Assembly: GCF_000413855.1 (NCBI RefSeq)
Contig: NZ_ATGG01000017.1
Coordinates: 62,001 to 126,000 of the forward strand
Reading direction: 5' to 3'
Source of the DNA: Acinetobacter gyllenbergii CIP 110306 = MTCC 11365
GTDB lineage: Bacteria; Pseudomonadota; Gammaproteobacteria; Pseudomonadales; Moraxellaceae
DNA: 64,000 nucleotides
Shown piece by piece: positions 8,337-17,198 of this stretch. The notes under the pieces are model-generated. The model searched no databases. It saw only the letters and a list, made by a program, of their open reading frames with translations, and was not told where the DNA came from. Both the position numbers and the translations under genes were made by a program. Within the stretch, counting starts at the first letter, position 1, and each line of letters opens with the position of its first letter.

Positions 8337-9823
8337 GGTTGTACCTCAAATCCTTGGATTTTTATATTATTGAGGTCATAGGCTTGGCGAGAACGTCCAG
8401 TCGCAGCAATATATTGTGCAATACTGCTGTAAATGTCATAACGTGCCGTTTCTGCTTCTGAATTCGCACTATGAATTGCCTGTTCTGCATTGAGCAGGTC
8501 AACCAAAGTTCGGGTCCCTAACTTATATTGTTCTTGGTAAAGTTCTCTAGTTCGTATTGTTGTCGCTTGTTGCCCTGCCAAAACCTGCATTTGGCGTTGC
8601 TTATTTTCAATTTGTTCACGGCTGGTTCTAATTTGATCCAACACTTTTAAATACACGGCATTGACCTGTGCTTTTGCTGCCTCTTCAGCAAAACTCGCCG
8701 CTCGGGTTTTTGAGGCGGTTGCTCCACCCTGATAGAACTGACTGCTAGCTTCAAACATGATGGCACTATCAAACCCGCCCTCTTTATCATTGCTTGGGTT
8801 TCTGCCATGTAAAGCTTGACTCAGTTCACCTTTTACAGCTAGTGTCGGATAATTACTCACCTGTGTCTGTAATTTTTGATTACGTGCAACTTCAATCCCA
8901 GCTTGTGCTGCAATCATTTGTGGAATGGTATTGAACTGTGGTGCCGCATATAAATCTGATTGTTTTACATAATCTTCTGAAATGGCCCATTGTACATTTC
9001 GTGTATCAAAGCCCAATAATGTATACAAATGCTGCTGATATTGACTCAGCAAAGATTGTTGCGCGATCATCGCCGATTGTGCTGATTGCAAATAAGACTG
9101 TGCTTGTATCGGATCCGCCTGACTACTAATCCCCGCATTGGCACGCAAATTCGCCATCTCTTGGATACGTTTAATCCCTGCAATTTGCTGATTCGCAATC
9201 TGGATCAGTTTTTGATACCGCTGAATATTGATAATCGTCTGGGCGGCGTCTAAAGAAATATCATCAATCTTGACCAAAACATTGGCTTGACCAACCAAAA
9301 CTTTAGCTTTTTCGACATCAACACCCGACTTTACTTTGCCGAAGTCATACAGCATTTGCGTTGCACTTAACGTCAGCAACTGCTGCCCTCGAGTACTTTT
9401 TTTGCCTAAATCACCTGTGCTGACCCCACCACCAATCTGTGGATAATAACCAGACTTGGCGACATCAATATTGGCATTTTGTGAAGCTAATGCTGCAATA
9501 GTTTGAGAAATTTCAGGATTACGCTGTACTGCAATCTGTACTGCATCCGTAAGCACTTTGCGTTGATTTTGCCAAAAAGCAGTTGGAATCGTATCGACTT
9601 GAGGGCGACCAGACCCCACCACAGGCAAATCACGCCCCAATGAAGTATCTACAGAAAAATTACTTAATTTCTGCATTTGTGCCACTTTGAACTCATCACT
9701 ACTTTTTGGGACAAAAAGCTTAGAAATATTGTTTTTTAAAGTGTGATACTGTTCACTCGGTGGTGTTGCATGTGTCATTGGCACAGACAGTGTTGCTACA
9801 TAGAGTAACCACTTAAAATCCAT
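8333..9823 (-). CDS. TolC-family outer membrane channel of the type I secretion system
   Basis: 496 residues from ATG 9823, chosen because it begins a signal peptide (MDFKWLLYVATLSVPMTHA) with GGAA upstream; the frame is open to 9874. Two TolC repeats are visible: the first half has ALASQNANIDVAKSGYYPQIGGG, the second IEVARNQKLQTQVSNYPTLAV, both with the proline-containing strands that build the 12-strand trimeric barrel and long periplasmic helices. First gene of the T1SS operon, overlapping the exporter by 4 bases. Confidence 0.93.
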   Translation of the reverse strand: MDFKWLLYVATLSVPMTHATPPSEQYHTLKNNISKLFVPKSSDEFKVAQMQKLSNFSVDTSLGRDLPVVGSGRPQVDTIPTAFWQNQRKVLTDAVQIAVQRNPEISQTIAALASQNANIDVAKSGYYPQIGGGVSTGDLGKKSTRGQQLLTLSATQMLYDFGKVKSGVDVEKAKVLVGQANVLVKIDDISLDAAQTIINIQRYQKLIQIANQQIAGIKRIQEMANLRANAGISSQADPIQAQSYLQSAQSAMIAQQSLLSQYQQHLYTLLGFDTRNVQWAISEDYVKQSDLYAAPQFNTIPQMIAAQAGIEVARNQKLQTQVSNYPTLAVKGELSQALHGRNPSNDKEGGFDSAIMFEASSQFYQGGATASKTRAASFAEEAAKAQVNAVYLKVLDQIRTSREQIENKQRQMQVLAGQQATTIRTRELYQEQYKLGTRTLVDLLNAEQAIHSANSEAETARYDIYSSIAQYIAATGRSRQAYDLNNIKIQGFEVQP

Positions 9824-10167
9824 ACTTTTTTTCCATGTTCCATTATTCACTTTTATATCGTTGTGCAAGTTCATATTTTTTTCGTATTGTTATCATTTCA
9901 GCATTTTCATTTTAAGCATTTTTTTATAAAAAACACTATGTTCCCCACATAAATTCCCACATAGATATGTGTATATTTTTGTAAAACAGTTCACATTTTA
10001 ATAGATTATGCCTTGGTAATAGAATAAATAAAATAAATAGGTATCAATAAATTAACTAAACCCCTGCTCAAACATTTTATTATCTGTCTAATCTTTCACC
10101 GCTCATCATTTTTTTTCTGCATAAAAAAAGAACCTCTTGGTTCTTTTCTTAAAACAGATTTTGCAGA
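9824..10167. other. Intergenic region between the T1SS operon and lptB
   Basis: About 340 very AT-rich bases, with the lptB terminator at 10127-10146 and presumably the T1SS promoter in the remainder. No ORF, RNA gene or repeat recognised. Confidence 0.6.
10127..10146 (-). terminator. Terminator after lptB
   Basis: Perfect 8-bp stem AAAGAACC / GGTTCTTT, loop TCTT, with a T run on the minus-strand side, 22 bases beyond the lptB stop. It separates the LPS genes from the T1SS genes. Confidence 0.88.
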
Positions 10168-10914
10168 TTAAACAACAAAATCATCGCCGAGGTATACCTT
10201 ACGAACTTGTTCATTATCCAGAATTTCTTGCGGTGTGCCTTCTGCAATCACAGAACCTTCACTCACAATATAAGCTTTCTCACAAATGGCTAAGGTCTCA
10301 CGAACGTTATGATCGGTAATCAACACGCCAATGCCACGATCTTTGAGTGTCTGAATAATATCTTTAATGTCACCAACAGAAATTGGATCCACGCCCGCAA
10401 AAGGTTCATCCAGCAACATAAACTTCGGATCAGCAGCCAAAGCACGTGCAATTTCAGCACGGCGACGCTCACCACCCGATACACTCATTCCCAAAGAGTC
10501 CTTAATGTGATTAATTTTAAAATCACTTAATAATTCATTGAGGCGTTGTTGACGCTGCTGTTTATTTAAATCTTTACGCGTTTCTAAAATTGCCATAATG
10601 TTTTCGGCAATGGTCAGCTTTCTAAAGATTGAAGCTTCTTGCGGTAAATAGCCAATGCCTTTACGCGCACGTTCATGCATTGCCAGATCGGACAAATCAA
10701 GATTGTCTAAGTAAATCTCACCTTTGTCCATGCGAACAAGACCAACGACCATATAGAAGCTTGTGGTTTTACCTGCACCATTTGGCCCAAGTAGACCCAC
10801 AATCTGTCCACTCTGCATTGTAAAAGAAACATCTTTCACAACCCAACGTTTACTATAGTTTTTAGCCAAATGCTTAATACAAAGCGTTTGTGGTTGTTGC
10901 ACTGATTGTTCCAT
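10168..10914 (-). CDS. lptB: LPS export ABC ATPase LptB
   Basis: 248 residues; the cytoplasmic ATPase that drives lipopolysaccharide extraction with LptFG. Walker A is GPNGAGKTT, signature [16 protein letters not shown], Walker [16 protein letters not shown]-loop TDHNVRETL. The start codon shares one base with the lptA stop (TAATG), so translation is coupled. Position after lptC-lptA identifies it. Unlike E. coli, rpoN does not follow; a terminator and the T1SS genes do. Confidence 0.97.
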   Translation of the reverse strand: MEQSVQQPQTLCIKHLAKNYSKRWVVKDVSFTMQSGQIVGLLGPNGAGKTTSFYMVVGLVRMDKGEIYLDNLDLSDLAMHERARKGIGYLPQEASIFRKLTIAENIMAILETRKDLNKQQRQQRLNELLSDFKINHIKDSLGMSVSGGERRRAEIARALAADPKFMLLDEPFAGVDPISVGDIKDIIQTLKDRGIGVLITDHNVRETLAICEKAYIVSEGSVIAEGTPQEILDNEQVRKVYLGDDFVV

Positions 10915-11462
10915 TAATCACGCGCCCCTGGGAAACTTTTTGAACTTGAAGGTGGAATAATGATTTGCACGCGATTGGTTGAAGAACCTTGTGCTTCTAC
11001 ATCCCCTTTATTCATACTATATTTTAGGCTATTACCCCGAATACTTGAGCCATCCTGATACAGATAGGCCTTACCCGTTAAAGTAATAATACCCGTATCT
11101 GCGTTATAGACGATGGTTTGTGCTTCACCACGAGCTAAACCCTTATTTGCATCCATTTGCTGCTGAAATTTTGCAAGCTGGCCTTTTGCAGTGATGATTT
11201 GAATCTCTTTTTTGCTATTTAAATTTGCAACAATTGAATCTGCTTGCAGCTTCATCGTACCTTGCTCAATCACCACATTGCCCGTGTAGGTGGTTACACC
11301 TGTTTTATCATTATAGGTTGCGCGATCAGCGACTAAAGAAAGCTGTTGATTACGATCTGAGGGCAAAGCAAAACTTGCGGCAGAAGATAATACAAGCACA
11401 GCAGCACAAGTGGCTTGTTTCAGGAAAGTAGAACGAGATTTAGAATTAAGAGCTAGGCGCAT
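10914..11462 (-). CDS. lptA: LPS transport periplasmic protein LptA
   Basis: 182 residues from ATG 11462, preceded by CGAGGA at proper spacing; an in-frame ATG at 11498 would put 36 more bases inside lptC. A signal peptide ([19 protein letters not shown]) precedes the OstA/LptA beta-jellyroll: repeats such as [20 protein letters not shown] and [21 protein letters not shown]. It forms the periplasmic bridge carrying LPS from LptC to LptD. Overlaps lptC by 17 bases and lptB by one. Confidence 0.95.
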   Translation of the reverse strand: MRLALNSKSRSTFLKQATCAAVLVLSSAASFALPSDRNQQLSLVADRATYNDKTGVTTYTGNVVIEQGTMKLQADSIVANLNSKKEIQIITAKGQLAKFQQQMDANKGLARGEAQTIVYNADTGIITLTGKAYLYQDGSSIRGNSLKYSMNKGDVEAQGSSTNRVQIIIPPSSSKSFPGARD

Positions 11463-11997
11463 ACTTTCCTCGAATTTTATAAAATTCATATTGACCATTA
11501 TTTAAATTAGCCTTGAGGCCTTGACTCACAAACTGAGCTGATGGTGATTGCACCGTGACTTCATGTTGTGTTTCAAGCTCTCTTGTTTTTGGATAACCCG
11601 TGAGTTCATCGGTATGAAACTCCATTTTATTACCCTGATCAGACAATTTCGTTGCAACAACATCACCCAGCAGAACAACTTTACTATTATCATCATAACC
11701 TTGTGCTTGCTTGGCATAAAATGTTGCATCAGGTTTGCCCTGTTTGTACATCACCGCATTCAATTGATCAAACTGAGAGGTTTTTTGTTGCATATTCTGT
11801 TCTAGCTGTTTGACTTGAGCACGAATATACAAATTCCCTTGTTCATCGGTTTGGGTTAAATGAACACCTTGCGCTGAATAGGTCATATTCTTGGCTGAAT
11901 CAACATCCAACTTTTTTGCTTTGCCACTGTAATAGTAATAGCCACCACTCACCGTAGCGACCACAACAGCAACAACATATAAAACTTTGGTATCCAT
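11446..11997 (-). CDS. lptC: LPS transport inner-membrane protein LptC
   Basis: 183 residues with one N-terminal membrane anchor (VLYVVAVVVATVSGGYYYY, about 5-22) and a periplasmic OstA-like fold (MTYSAQGVHLTQTDEQGNLY; FHTDELTGYPKTRELETQ). It receives LPS from LptFG and hands it to LptA. Sequence conservation in this family is low; the call rests on topology, fold motifs and the kdsC-lptC-lptA-lptB order. Confidence 0.93.
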   Translation of the reverse strand: MDTKVLYVVAVVVATVSGGYYYYSGKAKKLDVDSAKNMTYSAQGVHLTQTDEQGNLYIRAQVKQLEQNMQQKTSQFDQLNAVMYKQGKPDATFYAKQAQGYDDNSKVVLLGDVVATKLSDQGNKMEFHTDELTGYPKTRELETQHEVTVQSPSAQFVSQGLKANLNNGQYEFYKIRGKYAPSS

Positions 11998-12036
11998 AAA
12001 CAGGGTTACCTAACCTTTGAGCGAATCAACACTATA

Positions 12037-12576
12037 TTAATGTGGTACAGCAAGATATTTTTCAAGCAGTTCTTGGTAAACACCTTTTGCCATCAACAAC
12101 ATATCGCAAACTTCACGCACTGCCCCACGGCCACCCATTGCTTGGGTTACTAGATTCGCACGACGGCGTACCTCTTCATGGCCATTTGGCACAGTGACTT
12201 TCATACCTGCAATCGCAAAGGCAGATAAATCAGGCCAGTCATCACCCATATAAATACAATCTTCAGGTAAAAGATTCAATTGTGCACACGCTTCACGTAA
12301 TGCAGTTCCTTTATCCTCACGTCCTTGGAACACCAAATCTACACCAAGATCAGACATTCGTTTTTCAACAATGTTACTTTTCCGCCCAGTGATAATAATC
12401 ACTTTCATTCCTGCTTGCTGAACCAATTTCATGCCCAAGCCATCACGAATATCAAATGATTTAATTTCATCGCCTGAATTGGTTAAAGTGACAAAGCCAT
12501 CGCTTAAGATCCCATCTACATCAAGCACAAGGGCTTGTAAATGACGAGCTTGTTCTTGTAAAGCATAAGATGCCAT
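12037..12576 (-). CDS. kdsC: 3-deoxy-D-manno-octulosonate 8-phosphate phosphatase KdsC
   Basis: 179 residues of the HAD superfamily without a cap domain, as in tetrameric KdsC. Motif I is LVLDVDGILSDG (nucleophile and acid Asp), motif II VIIITGRKS, motif III Lys near EDKGTAL, motif IV YMGDDWPDLSAF. It releases phosphate from Kdo-8-P, giving Kdo for LPS inner core. Starts 3 bases after kdsD stops. Confidence 0.96.
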   Translation of the reverse strand: MASYALQEQARHLQALVLDVDGILSDGFVTLTNSGDEIKSFDIRDGLGMKLVQQAGMKVIIITGRKSNIVEKRMSDLGVDLVFQGREDKGTALREACAQLNLLPEDCIYMGDDWPDLSAFAIAGMKVTVPNGHEEVRRRANLVTQAMGGRGAVREVCDMLLMAKGVYQELLEKYLAVPH

Positions 12577-12579
12577 GGC

Positions 12580-13572
12580 TTAATTTACTCCTGCCTGAAT
12601 GAGGTCATGCATACTAATCACACCAATGACTTTATTGGCTTCATCAACAACCACAAATTGATTGACTTTTTTCTCATGCATTTTTTCTAAAGCTTTCACC
12701 GCACGAGCTTCCTGAGAAATCGTCAATGGGTTTTTAGTCATGACTGCAGACACTGGTAAATTCACATCAAAACCTTGTTGCTGGTCAATCATACGACGTA
12801 AATCACCATCGGTAAAAATACCCAATAAGGTATCATTTTCATCCACAACTGTGGTTAAACCCAGACGCTTGTCAGAAATTTCATATAACACTTTGTTCAT
12901 CGGCGTATCTGGTCGAACTTTGGGTAACTCAACCCCGATATGCATCAAATGTTTGACATGCAAAAGTAACCGTTTACCTAAAGCGCCTGCGGGGTGTGAA
13001 CGGGCAAAATCATCTGCAGTAAAACCACGTGCTTCTAATAGTGCCACTGCTAAGGCATCACCTAACACCAAAGTCGCAGTGGTGCTTGAGGTTGGTGCTA
13101 GGCCTAAAGGACAAGCTTCATCTGCTTGTCCCAAGGTCAAGGCAACGTCCGCATTTTGCGGCATTGGCCCCTTGTCATCACGGCTAATGGTAATTAAAGG
13201 CACACCTAAATGCTTGATCAATGGCATTAGCATCATGATTTCATCACTTTTACCAGAGTTTGAAATCGCGATCAGTACATCTCCACGCACCAACATACCC
13301 AAATCACCATGCCCAGCTTCACCAGGATGCATAAAAAAGGATGGGGTTCCTGTCGATGCAAAGGTAGCCGCCATTTTACGACCAATATGCCCTGATTTAC
13401 CCATTCCTGTCACAACAACACGTCCTTGACATTGCAACAGGATCTCACATGCAAGGTCAAAACGCTCATTAATCTGGGCAGCAAGAACCTCAATCGCTTG
13501 TTGTTCGACACGCAACGTTTCTAATGCGCTTTTTTGGAAATCTATGGTTTGTGACATATGAGTTTGACTCAA
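12580..13572 (-). CDS. kdsD: Arabinose-5-phosphate isomerase KdsD
   Basis: 330 residues: a SIS sugar-isomerase domain (about 40-185, with VVVTGMGKSGHIGRKMAATF and ISNSGKSDEIM) and two CBS domains (about 210-330). It converts ribulose-5-P to arabinose-5-P, the first committed step of Kdo synthesis. ATG codons at 13572 and 13557 are both possible; neither has an outstanding ribosome-binding site. First gene of the kdsD-kdsC-lptCAB operon, coupling Kdo synthesis to LPS transport. Confidence 0.96.
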   Translation of the reverse strand: MSQTHMSQTIDFQKSALETLRVEQQAIEVLAAQINERFDLACEILLQCQGRVVVTGMGKSGHIGRKMAATFASTGTPSFFMHPGEAGHGDLGMLVRGDVLIAISNSGKSDEIMMLMPLIKHLGVPLITISRDDKGPMPQNADVALTLGQADEACPLGLAPTSSTTATLVLGDALAVALLEARGFTADDFARSHPAGALGKRLLLHVKHLMHIGVELPKVRPDTPMNKVLYEISDKRLGLTTVVDENDTLLGIFTDGDLRRMIDQQQGFDVNLPVSAVMTKNPLTISQEARAVKALEKMHEKKVNQFVVVDEANKVIGVISMHDLIQAGVN

Positions 13573-13932
13573 AATAATACTCTATCCACCTGTACGGTAG
13601 ACGATTTTAATCAAAAGAATGGTGGAGATTCTAGCATATCTGCAAATATTACACGTTTCTAAATGTATAAGTTTTCATGAAAAATGAAGAGATGAAGTAT
13701 AAAAATAAGACACATTATATTTGGCTAAACATCCATATTTTAAATCCCTATTTAGTTCAGCCTATGTAGAGCCATCTTTCATCATGCGCCCCCTCTTTAC
13801 TTGATAGAAAAAACTTGCTTATTATTAATTCAAGTTGTATATACATATACAAATAAGATCATACATGACTAGACCTAAGCACCCAATTAGGTATTTAAGA
13901 CGATAAATGCTTCAAGGATACGGAGTAAAAAG
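13573..13932. other. Divergent intergenic region kdsD / NCS1 permease
   Basis: About 360 bases, AT-rich, holding the promoters of both operons. Only the permease promoter and its 18-bp palindrome (13815-13852) can be placed with any confidence. Confidence 0.6.
13815..13852 (+). promoter_or_regulatory. Permease promoter overlapped by an 18-bp palindromic operator
   Basis: TTGCTT (13815-13820), a 17-base spacer, and TATATA (13838-13843) form a good promoter. TTGTATAT-AC-ATATACAA (13835-13852) is a perfect palindrome with a 2-base centre covering the -10. The shape resembles operators of GntR-type repressors (HutC-like TTGTATATACAA); the regulator is not in the window. Confidence 0.6.
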
Positions 13933-15342
13933 ATGAACTCACTGGATGAGAAAGAACAACATCAATTTATTGAAAACCGCAGTATTGATTTTATTCCAGA
14001 ACATGAAAGGCACGGCAGTGTTTTCGGTCAATTTACACTATGGTTTGGTGCTAATTTACAAATCACAGCAATCGTTACAGGTGCTTTGGCGGTTGTACTA
14101 GGTGGTGATGTGTTTTGGTCGATTATTGGTTTATTCATTGGACAATGCTTCGGTGCCATCGTCATGGCTTTGCATGCAGCACAAGGCCCCAAACTTGGCC
14201 TGCCTCAAATGATTTCAAGCCGTGTTCAATTTGGCGTATATGGTGCCTGCATTCCGATTTTCTTAGTTTGCTTGATGTACATCGGATTTACTGCCACAGG
14301 CGAAGTCCTCGCAGGTAAAGCGATCGCACAACTCATCAATGTCAGCAATAGCGCTGGAATTTTAATCTATGCGGCGTTTATTGTGATCTTTGCCACCATT
14401 GGTTATCGCTTAATCCACTGGGTGGGAAAAGTTGCAAGCGTTATTGGCATAGTTGCCTTTATCATTATTTTGACTCAAATTTTAACCCATTCCAATTTTT
14501 CTGAATTAATGGCCGTTCAAAAGTTTAGCTGGTCCTCATTCTTATTAGCAATTTCGCTTTCTGCTTCTTGGCAAATTTCATTTGGCCCTTATGTGGCTGA
14601 TTATTCCAGATACCTCCCTTCAAATACCTCTTCGACTCGCGTCTTTTTGGCAGTCGGTTTGGGGTCGTTGCTCAGCTCACAAATCTCAATGACTTTAGGG
14701 GTATTCATTGCACAGATTTCACAAGGCGGCTTTGTCGGAAATGAAGTGCAATATGTGGTGGGTATGAACGCTGTAGCGCTGATCATTACGTTCTTATATT
14801 TCAGTATCGCTTTCGGTAAAGTTACGCTATCCACGCTAAATGCCTATGGATGCTTCATGTGCATTGCAACCATCTGGAATAGCTTCAAACCACATTATCA
14901 AATTTCAAGAATGACACGTTTAGTTATCGTCCTTGCGATGGTCGCCATTTCTACAATCATCGCAATTCTGGGTGAGCACACTTTTTTAAATACCTTTAAA
15001 GCATTTATTTTGTTCTTACTCACCTTCTTTATTCCTTGGAGTGCAATTAACCTCGTAGACTACTATTTCATCTCTAAAGAAGAATGTGATGTCGCTGCCT
15101 TATACGATCCGAATGGAAAATATGGTCGCTGGAATAGTATCGGCATTGGGTGTTATATCATGGGCGTGTTACTACAACTCCCCTTTATTCATAGCAAAGT
15201 TTACACGGGTCACATCGCGACCATGTTAGGGGGTATCGATATCTCTTGGTTGGTCGGCATTCTGGCAACGGCTGTGATTTATTATTATTTCGCAAAAAAA
15301 GCTCAACTTCGAATGACAAGTCAAATTGGTTTTGAATCATGA
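13933..15342 (+). CDS. NCS1-family nucleobase/cytosine permease
   Basis: 469 residues with about 12 membrane segments. Family motifs include an N-terminal RSIDFIPEHERHGSVFGQFTLWFGAN, the NCS1 segment QMISSRVQFGVYG, and ISFGPYVADYSRYLP in the middle, which contains the substrate-site GP-x-ADYSRY signature. Such carriers import cytosine, purines, allantoin or related compounds with H+ or Na+; substrate cannot be assigned here. No catabolic enzyme adjoins it, so it may belong to a scattered regulon controlled through the palindrome upstream. AAGGATACGGAG lies before the ATG. Confidence 0.9.
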   Translation: MNSLDEKEQHQFIENRSIDFIPEHERHGSVFGQFTLWFGANLQITAIVTGALAVVLGGDVFWSIIGLFIGQCFGAIVMALHAAQGPKLGLPQMISSRVQFGVYGACIPIFLVCLMYIGFTATGEVLAGKAIAQLINVSNSAGILIYAAFIVIFATIGYRLIHWVGKVASVIGIVAFIIILTQILTHSNFSELMAVQKFSWSSFLLAISLSASWQISFGPYVADYSRYLPSNTSSTRVFLAVGLGSLLSSQISMTLGVFIAQISQGGFVGNEVQYVVGMNAVALIITFLYFSIAFGKVTLSTLNAYGCFMCIATIWNSFKPHYQISRMTRLVIVLAMVAISTIIAILGEHTFLNTFKAFILFLLTFFIPWSAINLVDYYFISKEECDVAALYDPNGKYGRWNSIGIGCYIMGVLLQLPFIHSKVYTGHIATMLGGIDISWLVGILATAVIYYYFAKKAQLRMTSQIGFES

Positions 15343-15445
15343 AATATTGCAAATGAAAGCCATCTTTTTTCTACTGATAACTTTATGAAATATGGTGCAT
15401 ACGTTATGATGAATAACGATTTTTGTAGAGTGTTTGAAAACCCTT

Positions 15446-16867
15446 ATGCAACCTTTTGTTCTATATAACTCTGAGCAACGTAAAAAAGTTGAATTTGTCC
15501 CACGTAAAGAAGGTCAAATCGATATGTATGTCTGTGGTATGACGGTTTACGATTACTGTCATATTGGGCACGCTCGGGTTATGGTTGCATTTGACTACAT
15601 CATTCGCTTTCTACGCAGCCAAGGTTGGAAAGTTCGCTATATTCGCAACATTACTGATATTGATGACAAAATCATTGCACGTGCCAATGAAAATGGCGAA
15701 AGCATCCAACAACTCACTGCTCGTTTTATTCAAGCAATGAATGAAGATGCGGCTAACTTAGGGTGTGCTGAACCTGATGAAGCGCCCAAAGCAACTGAAT
15801 ATATTGATCAAATGCAAAATATGATTGGTACCTTGGTTGATAAAGGGGCTGCTTACCCTGCTGCCAATGGCGATGTTTATTTTGAGGTGAGCAAGTTCAA
15901 TAAATACGGTCGTTTATCTGGTCGTAAATTGGATGATATGCAAGCCGGTGCATCTGAGCGTGTGGATGTTGAAGTTGAAAAGAAACATCCCTTTGACTTT
16001 GTTCTTTGGAAACATGCCAAAGCAAATGAACCTGCATGGGCTTCACCTTGGGGCAATGGCCGCCCAGGTTGGCATATTGAATGTTCTGCGATGTCAACCT
16101 GCTGCCTAGGCAATCATTTCGATATTCATGGGGGCGGTTCAGATCTGATGTTCCCGCACCATGAAAATGAAATCGCACAAAGTGAAGCATCGACTGGTGA
16201 ACAATATGTCAATTATTGGATGCATGTTGGTTTCATCAATGTTGATGGAGAGAAAATGTCTAAGTCATTAGGCAATTTCTTTACCATTCGCGATGTGATG
16301 GAGAAGTTCCACCCTGAGGTAATTCGCTACTTCATCGTGTCTTCTCATTACCGTAGCCCGGTCAACTTCTCTGATGTTGCCTTAAAAGAAGCAAAAACTG
16401 CTCTGAGTCGTTTTTATCATTCATTTAAAGCCTATCAACAGCTGTATGGTCAAAAAACGGTTGAGACATTAGAGCAAAACTTTGTTGAACGTTTTAACAG
16501 TGCAATGTGTGATGACTTTAATACTGCTGAAGCTATGGCGGTACTTTTTGAGCTCAACAAAGAACTGAATCGCGCGGTGAAAGAAGAGCAAGCAGAACAA
16601 GCGGTAATGCTTTACTCTACCCTACGTCACTTAACCAACATTCTTGGTTTAGTTCAACATGATGTGGATGAATTCCTTAAGTCAGATATTGGTCAGGAAG
16701 CACTTACACTGTCTGATACTGAAATTGAAAACTTCATTCAGCAACGTGTTGATGCGAAAAAAGCCAAAGACTTTGCGAGAGCCGATGGCATTCGCCAATC
16801 TTTACTCGATCAAGGTGTGGTTTTGGAAGATACGCGTCAAGGTACAATCTGGCGCCGTGCTGATTAA
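15446..16867 (+). CDS. cysS: Cysteinyl-tRNA synthetase
   Basis: 473 residues from ATG 15446 ([17 protein letters not shown]); a TTG at 15434 is in frame but the ATG product matches the family N-terminus. The class I signature is [15 protein letters not shown] with HIGH at residues 39-42 and zinc ligand C30; the second zinc Cys/His occur in [12 protein letters not shown] and [16 protein letters not shown] is present as EKMSKSLGN. It charges tRNA-Cys. Followed closely by tRNA-Gly, from its own promoter. Confidence 0.98.
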   Translation: MQPFVLYNSEQRKKVEFVPRKEGQIDMYVCGMTVYDYCHIGHARVMVAFDYIIRFLRSQGWKVRYIRNITDIDDKIIARANENGESIQQLTARFIQAMNEDAANLGCAEPDEAPKATEYIDQMQNMIGTLVDKGAAYPAANGDVYFEVSKFNKYGRLSGRKLDDMQAGASERVDVEVEKKHPFDFVLWKHAKANEPAWASPWGNGRPGWHIECSAMSTCCLGNHFDIHGGGSDLMFPHHENEIAQSEASTGEQYVNYWMHVGFINVDGEKMSKSLGNFFTIRDVMEKFHPEVIRYFIVSSHYRSPVNFSDVALKEAKTALSRFYHSFKAYQQLYGQKTVETLEQNFVERFNSAMCDDFNTAEAMAVLFELNKELNRAVKEEQAEQAVMLYSTLRHLTNILGLVQHDVDEFLKSDIGQEALTLSDTEIENFIQQRVDAKKAKDFARADGIRQSLLDQGVVLEDTRQGTIWRRAD

Positions 16868-16891
16868 TTAAACACTCAGCATTATAAAGAG

Positions 16892-16919
16892 TTGACACTT
16901 GAATGAAACTCTCTATAAT
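16892..16919 (+). promoter_or_regulatory. Consensus promoter of the tRNA-Gly gene
   Basis: TTGACA (16892-16897), 16-base spacer, TATAAT (16914-16919); tRNA begins 11 bases downstream of the -10. Both hexamers are perfect consensus. Confidence 0.9.
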
Positions 16920-16929
16920 GCGTCCTATT

Positions 16930-17005
16930 GCGGGAATAGCTCAGTTGGTAGAGCATAACCTTGCCAAGGTTGGGGTCGGGAGTTCGAGTCTCCTTTCCCG
17001 CTCCA
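16930..17005 (+). tRNA. tRNA-Gly (anticodon GCC)
   Basis: A complete 76-base cloverleaf: acceptor GCGGGAA / TTCCCGC, D-arm with AGCTCAGTTGGTAGAGC, anticodon loop TTGCCAA giving GCC, T-arm GGAGTTCGAGTCTCC, encoded CCA after discriminator T. It sits between a perfect promoter and a terminator. A decayed copy of its 3' half lies 4 kb downstream (20994-21050). Confidence 0.98.
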
Positions 17006-17015
17006 GATTCAAAAA

Positions 17016-17039
17016 AGCCCTTATCGAAAGATAAGGGCT
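17016..17039 (+). terminator. Terminator of tRNA-Gly
   Basis: 10-bp stem AGCCCTTATC / GATAAGGGCT with a GAAA tetraloop and T run. Nearly identical to the terminator at 21059-21087. Confidence 0.93.
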
Positions 17040-17198
17040 TTTTATTTGTTCCTCGTTATAGTATCAGCTTAGTTCAGTATGATTAGACTCAACCTCATCA
17101 TATTTGAGTGTGCAGAGCACACCCACAACGAACAACTTATATGACTTTTCCACATCACTCTTCAGATCTTAATATCAATTGAGTTTAGGTGATTGATA

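Noticed and set aside
11446..11462. Frameshift between lptC and lptA
   Set aside because: The overlap is normal for coupled genes in this cluster and both products are complete.
12740..13429. A 229-codon plus-strand ORF antisense to kdsD
   Set aside because: It lies wholly inside kdsD, has a low-complexity basic composition (many Lys, Pro, Ser) typical of antisense frames, and has no ribosome-binding site.
13860..13932. Riboswitch in the permease leader
   Set aside because: No TPP, purine or other known aptamer core could be seen; the palindrome lies over the promoter, so a DNA operator is simpler.
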